Assembly (NCBI GenBank): GCA_963695645.1
Contig: CAVOHC010000012.1
Span: 1,116,001-1,180,000, forward strand
Reading direction: 5' to 3'
DNA length: 64,000 nt
From: DATBGO01 sp963695645
Lineage (GTDB): Bacteria; Actinomycetota; Actinomycetes; Streptosporangiales; Streptosporangiaceae
Shown one piece after another: positions 16,876 to 24,508 of this stretch. The notes under the pieces were generated by a model. The model did not search any database and was not told the origin of the DNA. It worked only from the letters and a program-made list of their open reading frames with translations. Position numbers and translations under genes: made by a program. The first letter of the stretch is position 1. Each line of letters begins with the position of its first letter.

Positions 16876-17961
16876 TCAGCTGACCTGCTCCAGGGTCTCG
16901 GTGGCAAAGGCCAGGCCGTGTCCAGGCGGCGTGTCCGCCCCCAGGCTGTCGCCGGTGATGACCACGCCGCTTGGCCGGGCCAGCGCGCCGAGGGCGGCGA
17001 AGGACCCTTCGTCGATGTCCTCGACCATGCCCGGCAGCGGCAGGCACATGGCCAGCTGGCCGGAGATGTCCGGCAGCAGGTGCGGCATGACCGGAGTATC
17101 GAACAGGCGGGCTAGGCGGGCGATGCGCAGGAACGGGGTGATGCCGCCCACCCGGCACACGTTCGGCTGCACGAAGTCGACGGCGCCAGCAAGCAGCAGG
17201 TCCCTGAACTGTGCCTCGGTGTAGAGGCTCTCCCCGGCCGCGACGGGAATGTCGATCGCCGCCCGCAGCTGCGCGTAGGCCTGGAAGTCCTCGGCCGGGA
17301 GCGGCTCTTCCAGCCAGAAAATGTCGAACGGTGACAACGCCCTCGCCGCGCGCCGGGCGGTCGGGAGGTCCCATAGCTGGTTCGCGTCGACCATCAGTGG
17401 CCGGCCTGGACCGATGATCCGCCGCACCGCGGCCACCCGCTCGATGTCCTCATCCAGGCTGGGCAGCCCGACCTTGATCTTGACCCGGCTGTGTCCGGCC
17501 GCCATCCAGCGACTAACCTGCTCGGTGAGTTCCGCGAGCGTCAGGTGCCTGTTGACGCCGCTGGCGTAGACCGGCACCCGGTCACGCTGCCGGCCGATCA
17601 AATCGGCCAGGCTCAGCCCGGCTGCCTTCGCCTGCAGGTCCCACAGGCCAATGTCGACAGCCGCCATCGCCAGCATCGTGACACCTCCGCCTGCCTCGCG
17701 CAGGTGCCACCACAGCTGATCCCAGGCCGCCGCCGGCGCCACCGGGGCGCCCTCGGCGAACCGGCCGCAGTCCACGTCCACCATGGCCCGGATCGCCTGC
17801 GCCCCTGCCTGCACAGCCCAGCTGAACCCCTGGCCGGTGTGGCCGTCGCTGCTTTCCACCGCGCTGGCGATCAGGTACTGGCACGTCACCGTCGGCCCCC
17901 ACGGCCGGGGCATCGGCAGCCGGTAGACCTTGCTGGTCACCCCCGCGATGTACGCGCTCAT
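16876..17961 (-). CDS. Mandelate racemase / muconate lactonizing enzyme family protein
   Basis: This 361-residue enolase-superfamily enzyme should form an enolate intermediate on a carboxylate substrate using Mg2+. Visible residues are the KxK pair (SRVKIKVGLPSL), metal ligands in MVDANQLW, WLEEPLP and VAAGESLY, and a general-base histidine in VMPHLLPD. The KxK plus late His arrangement fits the mandelate racemase subgroup, with sugar-acid dehydration or racemisation likely, but the substrate cannot be read. The ATG at 17961 (MSAYIAGVTSKVYRLPMPRP) is the likely start; a longer frame upstream only translates a tandem repeat. It probably shares a transcript with gabT. Confidence 0.85.
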   Translation of the reverse strand: MSAYIAGVTSKVYRLPMPRPWGPTVTCQYLIASAVESSDGHTGQGFSWAVQAGAQAIRAMVDVDCGRFAEGAPVAPAAAWDQLWWHLREAGGGVTMLAMAAVDIGLWDLQAKAAGLSLADLIGRQRDRVPVYASGVNRHLTLAELTEQVSRWMAAGHSRVKIKVGLPSLDEDIERVAAVRRIIGPGRPLMVDANQLWDLPTARRAARALSPFDIFWLEEPLPAEDFQAYAQLRAAIDIPVAAGESLYTEAQFRDLLLAGAVDFVQPNVCRVGGITPFLRIARLARLFDTPVMPHLLPDISGQLAMCLPLPGMVEDIDEGSFAALGALARPSGVVITGDSLGADTPPGHGLAFATETLEQVS

Positions 17962-17970
17962 GACAGTCGC

Positions 17971-18057
17971 TTCCTGGTCTGGCGCTTCCTGGTCTGGCGT
18001 TTGCTGGTCTGGCGTTTGCTGGTCTGAGCTTTGCTGGTCTGTGTTTGCTGGTCTGGC
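17971..18057. repeat. Six 15-bp tandem units upstream of the racemase-family gene
   Basis: Units of the form TTSCTGGTCTGGCGT start at 17971, 17986, 18001, 18016, 18031 and 18045, with drift in the last ones. The array runs from 10 bp upstream of the start at 17961 to the first base of the MerR gene's stop codon. It separates two genes on the same strand and probably overlaps the ribosome-binding region of the lower one. Confidence 0.9.
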
Positions 18058-18545
18058 TAGTGCTTGCCTTCGGCCAGCAGGTCTCTGGCGCGCTTGATGC
18101 GAGCCTCCAGGTCGGCGAGAAAGCTGTCGAGCGCTGCCCGCTTGGCCTGGACGGTGCCGCGCAGATTCTCCTGCAAGGCGAGCCACTCGCTGGTCAGCCG
18201 CAGGCGCTCGGCATCGCTTGTGCGCTCATCGTGATACGTGCGGCGGATCTCCGTTATGCGGTCGTCGCTCCGCAGCACTATCGCGATCTCGTCGAGGTTG
18301 AGGCCGAGCAGGGTTTGCAGTTCGCGGATGCGAGCCACCCGGGCGATGTCGTCTTCAGAATAACGGCGCAGCCCGCCGGGCGTGGTGCAGGCCGGAACTA
18401 GCAGGCCAAGTTCCTGGTAATAGCGGAGGGCCCGTTCCGACACGCCGATCCGGGTCGCGGCCGCGCCGATGCCGAGCAGCTGCACCTGCTCGGCCGGCGG
18501 GGAGTGGCTGGCGGCTGGGTCCGCATCCCCGCGCGTCGTCTTCAT
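18057..18545 (-). CDS. MerR family regulator
   Basis: The protein (162 residues) has a MerR helix-turn-helix and wing (LLGIGAAATRIGVSERALRY, then YQELGLLVP and GGLRRYSEDDIARVARI) and a coiled-coil dimer helix (LTSEWLALQENLRGTVQAKR). There is no cysteine metal site and no fused ligand domain, so the signal is unclear. The start at 18545 is 4 nt below the stop of the DHA2 exporter gene, with GGAGG inside the exporter's last codons, so it is co-transcribed. MerR proteins beside exporters usually control the exporter promoter; a matching palindrome lies upstream at 20496-20509. Confidence 0.9.
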   Translation of the reverse strand: MKTTRGDADPAASHSPPAEQVQLLGIGAAATRIGVSERALRYYQELGLLVPACTTPGGLRRYSEDDIARVARIRELQTLLGLNLDEIAIVLRSDDRITEIRRTYHDERTSDAERLRLTSEWLALQENLRGTVQAKRAALDSFLADLEARIKRARDLLAEGKH

Positions 18546-18549
18546 AGCC

Positions 18550-20433
18550 TCAGCCGCCTCCGTGCGATATGTCCAGTTCCTGGTCCTGGCCGGCGCTCGC
18601 TGACGGGGCCAGCCGTCCGTTTGGCCGGGGCCCGGCCGCATTGCCGGCGGTGCCCGCCAGCCCCGCCGTCTCGTCGAGGCCGAACAGCGCGGCCGACTCG
18701 GCCGCGCCTTCGGCCAGTTCCTCGAAGAGCGGCTCCGTCCGGTGCAGGTAACGCCGGCCGCGGGCTGCGGAGGCCACGACGGCGATGGCCGTCGCCACCG
18801 CGGCGAAGGTGAAGGCCAGGTGCAGTCCGCTGGCGAACGGCTGTTCGATCAGCTTAGGGAAGAACGATTGGCCGGTGATGTACGCGGCCTTGCCGGGGGG
18901 CAGGTGCTGGAGCGCCCCGGTGGGGCCGAGCAGCTCCTTGATCGGGTTGTACCCGAGGAATGCGGAGAACAAGGCGCCGATCGGAGGTTCGCTGGCGACC
19001 GAGTGGGCGGCTGCGGGCGCGACGCCTGCGGCGACCAGGCCGCGATACAACTGGGCGGGCAGGCGCGCGGCCAGCCCAAGGGTGACGATGGTGAAGAACA
19101 GGCCCATGGAAAGAACGGTGGCCGAGTTCTGGAAGGTGTTGAGCATCCCGGCGCCAGCACCGCGCTGCTCAGGCGGCAGGCTGTTCATGACCGCGGCCTG
19201 GTTGGGGGAGAAGAACAGGCCCATGCCCACCGCGAACAGGAAGACGAGCGCGGCGAACCAGATATAGCTGAAGTTGATCGGAAGGAGTTCGAGCAGCAGG
19301 AAGCTGGCCCCGGAGACGATCAGGCCGCTGGTGGCGAATGCCCTGGCGCCGTAACGGTCCGACAGGGCTCCCGCCAGCGGGCCGGTGATCAGGAACCCGG
19401 CGGTGAGGGGGATCATCGCGATGCCCGCCCACAGCGGGGTCTCGGCGAAGCTCTTGCCGTGCTGGGGCAGCCAGATTCCCTGCAGCCAGATGATAAGCAT
19501 GAACTGCATGCCGCCCCGGCCGAGGGCACCGAGCAGCCCGGCGATGTTGCCCGCGGTGAAGGCCCGGATCCGGAACAGGTTCAGCCGGAACATGGGCTGC
19601 GGCACCTTGGTCTCCACCCAGATGAACAGGACAAGGACCGCGATCCCGCCGATGATGGCACCCAGCACGTAGGGATTGGTCCAGCCGGTGGGGTGGCCGC
19701 CGTAGGGGAGCAGGGAGTAGACGATCCCGATGAGCACTGAGATCAGCCCGATAGCGAACAGGGCGTTGCCCAGCCAGTCGATCTTGGCCGGGATGCGGAT
19801 GCCGTTGTCGCGGAGCATGAGGTAGGCCCAGACCGTGCCGAACAGGCCGAACGGAACCGACACCAGGAAGACCAGCCGCCACTCGATGGGGGCAAGCACG
19901 CCGCCAAGCAGGAGCCCGAGGAATGAGCCGCTCACCGCGGCGATGCCGTTGATCCCCATCGCCTTGCCCCGCTCATCCTCGGGGAAAGCGTCGGTCAGGA
20001 TCGCGGTCGAGTTGGCGAACAGGAACGCGCCGCCGACCCCCTGGAAGATCCGCATGATGATGATCCACATGGCTCCGGGCACTCCGGTGAGGAACGTCAC
20101 CGAGAGCAGGATCGAGAAGAGCGTGAAGACGGCGAAGCCCAGGTTGTACATGCGCACCCGGCCGTAAATGTCGCCTACCCGTCCGAGGCTGACCACCAGC
20201 ACCGCGGTGACCAGCAAAAATCCCAGGAAGACCCACAGGAAGTAGGACGTGTTGGATGGCGCGAGCGGATTGAGTTTGATGCCACGGAACAGCGCGGGAA
20301 GCGAGATCAGCAAGATCGATTGGTTGATCGTGACCATCAGGATGCCGAGCGTGGTGTTGGACAGGGCAATCCACTTGTAGTGGACGCTCCGGCCGGCCGC
20401 GACCGTAGGTACCGCCTGTTGCTGTCCCGCCAC
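18550..20433 (-). CDS. DHA2-family (14-helix) drug exporter
   Basis: This 627-residue MFS protein has about 14 membrane segments, beginning IALSNTTLGILMVTINQSIL. Family marks are the motif A loop GRVGDIYGRVRMYNLG, motif C in ISGIAAVSGSFLGLLLGG-like form (GINGIAAVSGSFLGLLLGGV), and a second motif-A-like loop GALSDRYGARA. A large loop near residues 455-530 and a 60-residue cytoplasmic tail with acidic stretches follow. It should export toxic organic compounds with proton uptake. GTG start with GAGGGAG upstream. It heads an operon with the MerR gene. Confidence 0.9.
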   Translation of the reverse strand: MAGQQQAVPTVAAGRSVHYKWIALSNTTLGILMVTINQSILLISLPALFRGIKLNPLAPSNTSYFLWVFLGFLLVTAVLVVSLGRVGDIYGRVRMYNLGFAVFTLFSILLSVTFLTGVPGAMWIIIMRIFQGVGGAFLFANSTAILTDAFPEDERGKAMGINGIAAVSGSFLGLLLGGVLAPIEWRLVFLVSVPFGLFGTVWAYLMLRDNGIRIPAKIDWLGNALFAIGLISVLIGIVYSLLPYGGHPTGWTNPYVLGAIIGGIAVLVLFIWVETKVPQPMFRLNLFRIRAFTAGNIAGLLGALGRGGMQFMLIIWLQGIWLPQHGKSFAETPLWAGIAMIPLTAGFLITGPLAGALSDRYGARAFATSGLIVSGASFLLLELLPINFSYIWFAALVFLFAVGMGLFFSPNQAAVMNSLPPEQRGAGAGMLNTFQNSATVLSMGLFFTIVTLGLAARLPAQLYRGLVAAGVAPAAAHSVASEPPIGALFSAFLGYNPIKELLGPTGALQHLPPGKAAYITGQSFFPKLIEQPFASGLHLAFTFAAVATAIAVVASAARGRRYLHRTEPLFEELAEGAAESAALFGLDETAGLAGTAGNAAGPRPNGRLAPSASAGQDQELDISHGGG

Positions 20434-20495
20434 TGCTATGGCTCCCTCGCCACTGCGGTCGTGATCCGGCTATGCCGGAGCCAGCCTATCGGATT

Positions 20496-20509
20496 TAACG
20501 TCAACGTTA
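20496..20509. promoter_or_regulatory. Palindrome upstream of the DHA2 exporter, candidate MerR operator
   Basis: TAACGT-CA-ACGTTA is a 6-2-6 inverted repeat 63 bp upstream of the exporter's GTG start, in an AT-rich island. Its position fits autoregulation by the MerR gene in the same operon. No clear -35 and -10 pair with the 19-bp MerR spacing could be assigned. Confidence 0.5.
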
Positions 20510-20540
20510 GATCTGGCCCAGCTCCGTGCAGGCTGACCCA

Positions 20541-20710
20541 GCCTTGCTCGGCCTTGCTCGGCCTTGCTCGGCCTTGCTCCGCCTTGCCCTGGCTGGTCCA
20601 GCCGGGTCCAGCCGGGTCCAGCCGGGTCCAGCCGGGTCCAGCCGGGTCCAGCCGGGTCCAGCCGGGTCCAGCCGGGTCCAGCCGGGTCCAGCCGGGTCCA
20701 GCCGGGTACC
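20541..20710. repeat. 170-bp array of 10-bp units in unbroken register
   Basis: Every 10 bp from 20541 starts a new unit. Four GCCTTGCTCG-type units, two transitional units, ten identical GCCGGGTCCA units (20601-20700) and one variant (20701-20710) follow without a phase break. The array stops 2 bp before the enolase stop codon and ends about 30 bp from the candidate MerR operator. The 10-bp period is close to one DNA turn. Confidence 0.95.
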
Positions 20711-20712
20711 GG

Positions 20713-21981
20713 TCAGTGCGTGCCGTAGCGGAGCGCGGGCGTGGCGGCGGCGATTTCCATCAGGCGGTTGTACTTGGCGACACGCTCGCCGCGGGCCGGG
20801 GCGCCGGTCTTCAGCTGCCCGCAGCCGGTGCCGACGGCCAGGTCCGCGATAAAGGAATCCTCGGTCTCCCCGGAGCGGTGGGACACGAACTGCCGGTATC
20901 CCGCTCGGCGGCAGATCGCCATGGCCTCCAGCGTCTCGGTGACCGTGCCGATCTGGTTGAGCTTGATCAGCGAGGCGTTGGCGATGCCGCGCTTGATCGC
21001 GTCGGTGATGATGGCCGGGTTGGTGCAGAAGTTGTCGTCACCGACCAGTTCGACGCTCTCGCCCAGCCGGGCGGTGAGAGCGATCCAGCCGTCGTCGTCA
21101 TTCTCGCCCAGGCCGTCCTCGATGGAGTGCACGGGGAATTCGGCGGTGATGGCGGCGAGCCGGTCGATGAGGTCCCCGCTGCTCAGGGAGGCGCCGGAGA
21201 CCAGGTAACTGCCGTCGGGCTGGCGGAATTCCGACGCCGCCAGGTCCAGCGCAATGGATACACCGTTCTTGCCTGGCTGGTACCCGGCGTCGGTGATGGC
21301 CTGCACCAGGAGCCGCAGTACTTCCTCGGGATCGGAGACCTCGGGAGCGAACCCGCCCTCGTCGCCCAGCCCGGTGGAGAGCTTCCTGTCGGTGAGCTCG
21401 CGGCGAAGCGCCGAATATACCTCAGCGCCTGCCCGCACTGCCTCGGCCATCGAAGGGGCGCCCAGCGGCGCGACCATGAACTCCTGGAAATCCAGCTGGT
21501 TGGGCGCGTGCGCGCCGCCGTTGAGCACGTTGAAGTGCGGCACCGGCAGGCTCGGGGTCACTTCATCCGGCGTCAGCCAGCGCCACAGCGGGACACCGGC
21601 CGCGGCAGCCAGCGCACGGGCCAGCGCCATCGACACGCCGACGGTGGCGTTCGCGCCGAGCCTGCTCTTGTTGGGGGTCCCGTCGAGGTCGATCATGGCC
21701 TGGTCGACCTCCGCCAGCGTCGACCAGGATCGTCCGCGCAGCAGGTCGGCGAGCTCGGTGTTGACGGCGGCGACGGCGCCGAGCACGCCCTTGCCCTCGT
21801 AGCGAGCCTTGTCGCCGTCGCGCAGCTCTACTGCCTCGCGCGAGCCGGTCGAAGCGCCTGATGGCACCCCGGCGCGGGCTGTCGTGCCGTCGCCGAGCCC
21901 GATCGTGGCCGCCAGCGTGGGCTTGCCGCGCGAGTCGAGGATCTCCAGCGCGGATAGTTCGGTGATGGTAAAGCTGGCCAT
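20713..21981 (-). CDS. eno: Enolase, probable second-copy type
   Basis: Enolase interconverts 2-phosphoglycerate and phosphoenolpyruvate. The 422-residue protein keeps the catalytic set: loop PSGASTGSREAVELRDGD, His in LNGGAHAPNQLDFQEFM, GDEGGFAP, ALDLAASEF, SIEDGLGENDDDGW, VGDDNF, LIKLNQIGTV, SHRSGETEDS and LKTGAPARGERVAKYN. GGAHAPNQLDFQEF and GDDNFCTN differ from the usual housekeeping forms (GGAHADNNVDFQEF, GDDLFVTN), as in the second enolase of some streptomycetes. The gene is not beside ftsB as the main actinobacterial eno is. It starts 12 bp after a phosphoglycerate mutase gene, so the two glycolytic steps are co-transcribed. Confidence 0.9.
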   Translation of the reverse strand: MASFTITELSALEILDSRGKPTLAATIGLGDGTTARAGVPSGASTGSREAVELRDGDKARYEGKGVLGAVAAVNTELADLLRGRSWSTLAEVDQAMIDLDGTPNKSRLGANATVGVSMALARALAAAAGVPLWRWLTPDEVTPSLPVPHFNVLNGGAHAPNQLDFQEFMVAPLGAPSMAEAVRAGAEVYSALRRELTDRKLSTGLGDEGGFAPEVSDPEEVLRLLVQAITDAGYQPGKNGVSIALDLAASEFRQPDGSYLVSGASLSSGDLIDRLAAITAEFPVHSIEDGLGENDDDGWIALTARLGESVELVGDDNFCTNPAIITDAIKRGIANASLIKLNQIGTVTETLEAMAICRRAGYRQFVSHRSGETEDSFIADLAVGTGCGQLKTGAPARGERVAKYNRLMEIAAATPALRYGTH

Positions 21982-21993
21982 TTCATTCTCCTG

Positions 21994-22854
21994 TTACGTG
22001 TTCGCAGCGGTGCTGCCGGGCGTTAAGAGCCTCTGGTTGATGATGTCTTCGGCCGGGCCACCCGACAGCGGGCCGCTGGGCCGCGGGCCGCCGGGTCGCG
22101 GGCCGCCGGGCGGCGGGCCGTCGGCCAGCTCCGGGCCGAGGTAGCGGCCGCCCCCGATGACCGGGTGCATGTCGGGGCCGAGCTCGTAGGCCAGCGGGAT
22201 CCCGGTCGGGACGTTCAGCTCCGCTATCTGCTCGTCGGATATGTGGTCGAGATGCTTGATCAGGGCCCGCAGCGTGTTGCCGTGCGACACGACGAGGACA
22301 CACGCCCCGGTGCACAGGTCCGGGACAACCGCGTCATACCAGTACGGCAGCAGCCGGGCGGTTACGTCCCGCAGTGACTCGCCGCACGGCCGGGCCTCGG
22401 GCGGGAGCGCGGCGTAACGGGGGTCGGCGAACTGGGAGTGCTGCGCGCTGGCGGCGAGCGGCGGCGGGGGCGCGTCGTAGGTCCTGCGCCATGCCATGAA
22501 CTGCCGCTCGCCGGACTCCTGCCGCACCTGGGCCTTGTTCCTGCCCTGCAGCGCGCCGTAGTGGTTTGAGTTGAGCCGCCATGACCGGCGTACCGGGATC
22601 CAGTCCCGGTCACATTCGGCAAGGGCCAGATCGGCGGTGCGGATCGTCCGTCGCTGCACAGAGGTATGCGCGAAGCCGGGAAGCAGCCCGTGCCCGCCGA
22701 GCAGCTGCCCGGCGCGGGCCGCTTGCCGCTCGCCGCTCGCCGTCAGGGCTACATTCACCCAGCCGGCGAAACGGTTACTGGCGTTCCATTCGCTTTCCCC
22801 GTGACGCAGCAGCACCAGGCGATAGGTGCCGGAGCCCGCAGCCTGCCGTGTCAT
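21994..22854 (-). CDS. 2,3-bisphosphoglycerate-dependent phosphoglycerate mutase
   Basis: The enzyme interconverts 3- and 2-phosphoglycerate. Key features are the phosphohistidine motif LVLLRHGESEWNASNRFAGW, LNSNHYGALQGRNKAQVRQE with the acid residue region, RPCGESLRDVTARLLPYW and the second histidine in VVSHGNTLRALIKHLD. The core ends near residue 240. The last 45 residues are a Gly-Pro repeat tail (GPRPGGPRPSGP) encoded by a DNA repeat at 22060-22130, which is not normal for the family. It precedes the enolase gene by 12 bp and forms a two-gene glycolytic operon with it. Whether it is the cell's main mutase is unknown. Confidence 0.92.
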   Translation of the reverse strand: MTRQAAGSGTYRLVLLRHGESEWNASNRFAGWVNVALTASGERQAARAGQLLGGHGLLPGFAHTSVQRRTIRTADLALAECDRDWIPVRRSWRLNSNHYGALQGRNKAQVRQESGERQFMAWRRTYDAPPPPLAASAQHSQFADPRYAALPPEARPCGESLRDVTARLLPYWYDAVVPDLCTGACVLVVSHGNTLRALIKHLDHISDEQIAELNVPTGIPLAYELGPDMHPVIGGGRYLGPELADGPPPGGPRPGGPRPSGPLSGGPAEDIINQRLLTPGSTAANT

Positions 22855-23091
22855 GGCCGCTCGGCCGGGCCGTGGTGCAGCGCGGCCATACCGGTCAGCG
22901 GCTCGCCCCGCACGAATCCGCCGCCGGACCCCGGACCGTGTGGCCTCACCTGGAACATCGCCAAACGCCTTCCTCGGGCGGCACCGAGCCCGCCGTCGGG
23001 CAGAGCACCAGCTCTATCCATCGTCCGGTTAGGCAGCACTGCCGCAGAAGAGCCGAAGGTCACCCATCGCCGGGTAGCCCGGCGGGAGGCG
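22855..23091. other. Gap between the hydrolase remnant and the mutase gene
   Basis: No convincing gene is visible. A 35-codon minus-strand frame (MFQVRPHGPGSGGGFVRGEP) ends in an overlap with the mutase ATG, but nothing else supports it. The gap lies next to a gene remnant and may be a deletion scar. Confidence 0.3.
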
Positions 23092-23400
23092 TCAGCTGCT
23101 CCCTGAGTGGCGCTGCAGGAACTCCTGGGTCCGCAGATTGAACTCGTCGACGTTCTCGTAGATCGGCGCGTGCGCGCAGCCGTCGAACACCACGAGCTCG
23201 GCACCGGCGATCCCGGCTTTGAGCGGGTCGGCGAAGCGGGTGGAGGTCACCATGTCATGCGCCCCGAAGGTGATCAGGGCCGGCGCCTGGATCAAGCCAA
23301 GCACCTGCCGGGCGTCGTGGCTCAGGACTGCCTCCGACTGGCGGAGGAAGGCGTCGCGAAGCGACCGGTCGCGCTGACCGCCGCGGCAGTCGCCTGCATC
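23092..23400 (-). pseudogene. C-terminal remnant of an alpha/beta hydrolase
   Basis: The minus-strand frame reads SLRDAFLRQSEAVLSHDARQ, APALITFGAHDMVTSTRFAD, AELVVFDGCAHAPIYENVDE and ends LRTQEFLQRHSGSS. This is the last third of an alpha/beta hydrolase, with the acid residue in GAHD and the catalytic histidine in GCAHAP. The nucleophile elbow and the first about 170 residues are absent. In frame it runs straight into the 3' end of the ribokinase gene, so the 5' part was lost by a deletion that joined the two genes. Confidence 0.8.
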
Positions 23401-24301
23401 AACGGGCGCCGGGCCGTTGGACAGCTTGGGATGCCGCGGCCACTGCCTGGCGGAGCGCGTCAACGAGCGGCGTGCCAGGCTGGGCGAGAGCGGCGGCCAG
23501 GACGCCGGCGAGGGTGTCACCCGCGCCGGTGGTGTCCACGATCCGCTCGACGTGCGGTGCGGGCAGCCGCCGGACATCGTGCTGGTCGGCGAGCACCGCG
23601 CCGTGCGGCCCGAGGGTGATCACGACGGATCGCGGTCCTCGGGCGAGCAGTTGCTCGGCTGCGCGGCCCGCGTTGCCGACGTCGATAGCGGCGCTTCCGA
23701 GCAGCGCGGCGGCCTCGTGCTCGTTGAGGAGCAGAGGATCCAGCCCGCGCAGCAGTTGGTCAGGTACTTGCTGCGCGGGAGCCAGGGTGACCACCGGCCG
23801 GGTGCCAACCGCGACCGCCCGCTGAACGGCGGCGGATACGGTGGCGACCGGAACTTCCAGCTGCGCCAGCAGTACGGCGGCGCTGGCCAGGTCTGCGTCG
23901 CAGATCTCAATGTCGTTGGGCATCAGCTGCATGTTGGCGCCCGGGTCGAGCACGATCGTGTTCTCGCCGTCCGGCGTCACGGTGATATAGGCCACGCCGG
24001 TTGCCATGCCCGGCACCGACATCATCAACGCGGTGTCTACGTGAGCGCGCCGCAGGTCGTCGGTCATGCGAGCGCCGGCCCCGTCGTCGCCGACCTTGGC
24101 CAGCAACCGGACCCTCGCTCCTGCCGTGGCCGCCGCTACTGCCTGGTTGGCTCCCTTGCCGCCCGGCCGGCGCTCCCGGCCGGTGGCGAAGATGGTTTCT
24201 CCAGGGCCCGGTGCGCGGGGCACCTGCAGCACGATGTCTTCGTTCACTGAGCCGATCACCAGGAGCAGGTCGCGGTCACCGGCGCGGCGATGAAGGGTCA
24301 C
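23399..24301 (-). CDS. rbsK: Ribokinase-type PfkB sugar kinase
   Basis: This 300-residue PfkB-family enzyme should phosphorylate ribose (or a similar sugar) at O5 with ATP. It shows VIGSVNEDIVLQVPRAPGPG, the substrate motif RRPGGKGANQAVAAATAGA, LNEHEAAALLG and the anion-hole/base motif VDTTGAGDTLAGVLAAALA. The C-terminus ends AVQRPGAR, about ten residues earlier than usual, exactly where the hydrolase remnant begins. The loss is outside the active site, so activity is plausible. The GTG start overlaps by 4 nt the stop of a tiny TetR-like frame, implying coupling. Confidence 0.85.
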   Translation of the reverse strand: MTLHRRAGDRDLLLVIGSVNEDIVLQVPRAPGPGETIFATGRERRPGGKGANQAVAAATAGARVRLLAKVGDDGAGARMTDDLRRAHVDTALMMSVPGMATGVAYITVTPDGENTIVLDPGANMQLMPNDIEICDADLASAAVLLAQLEVPVATVSAAVQRAVAVGTRPVVTLAPAQQVPDQLLRGLDPLLLNEHEAAALLGSAAIDVGNAGRAAEQLLARGPRSVVITLGPHGAVLADQHDVRRLPAPHVERIVDTTGAGDTLAGVLAAALAQPGTPLVDALRQAVAAASQAVQRPGAR

Positions 24302-24447
24302 CGACGCCGCCCGGCCGCTTCGTGGTAGAGCGCGTCCAGGTGTGACTCCTTAGTGGGCCGCCAGCGGTAAATGGTGGCTTTGCTGACCCCGGCCCGTTGG
24401 GCGACCGCAGCCATGCTGACCGCCCCGCGGCGCTGGCTTCCGTTCAT
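24298..24447 (-). pseudogene. TetR helix-turn-helix fragment coupled to ribokinase
   Basis: The frame has 49 codons from ATG 24447 with GGAAGG 4 nt upstream. It contains SMAAVAQRAGVSKATIYRW and KESHLDALYHEAAG, which is the TetR recognition helix region. The first helix and the whole ligand-binding domain (about 140 residues) are missing. It ends GRRR in a GTGA overlap with rbsK. It is most likely a truncated TetR gene now acting as the upstream cistron of rbsK; a functional mini-protein is possible but unproven. Confidence 0.65.
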
Positions 24448-24508
24448 AGCACCTTCCGAACAGTCGGCCGACGCCTGCATGAGCCGCGACGCAGAGCCGC
24501 TCATGCCC

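Noticed and set aside
16876..18186. Longer form of the racemase-family protein with 75 extra N-terminal residues
   Set aside because: The extension only translates the 15-bp tandem array and the MerR coding end in another frame; the family N-terminus starts at 17961.
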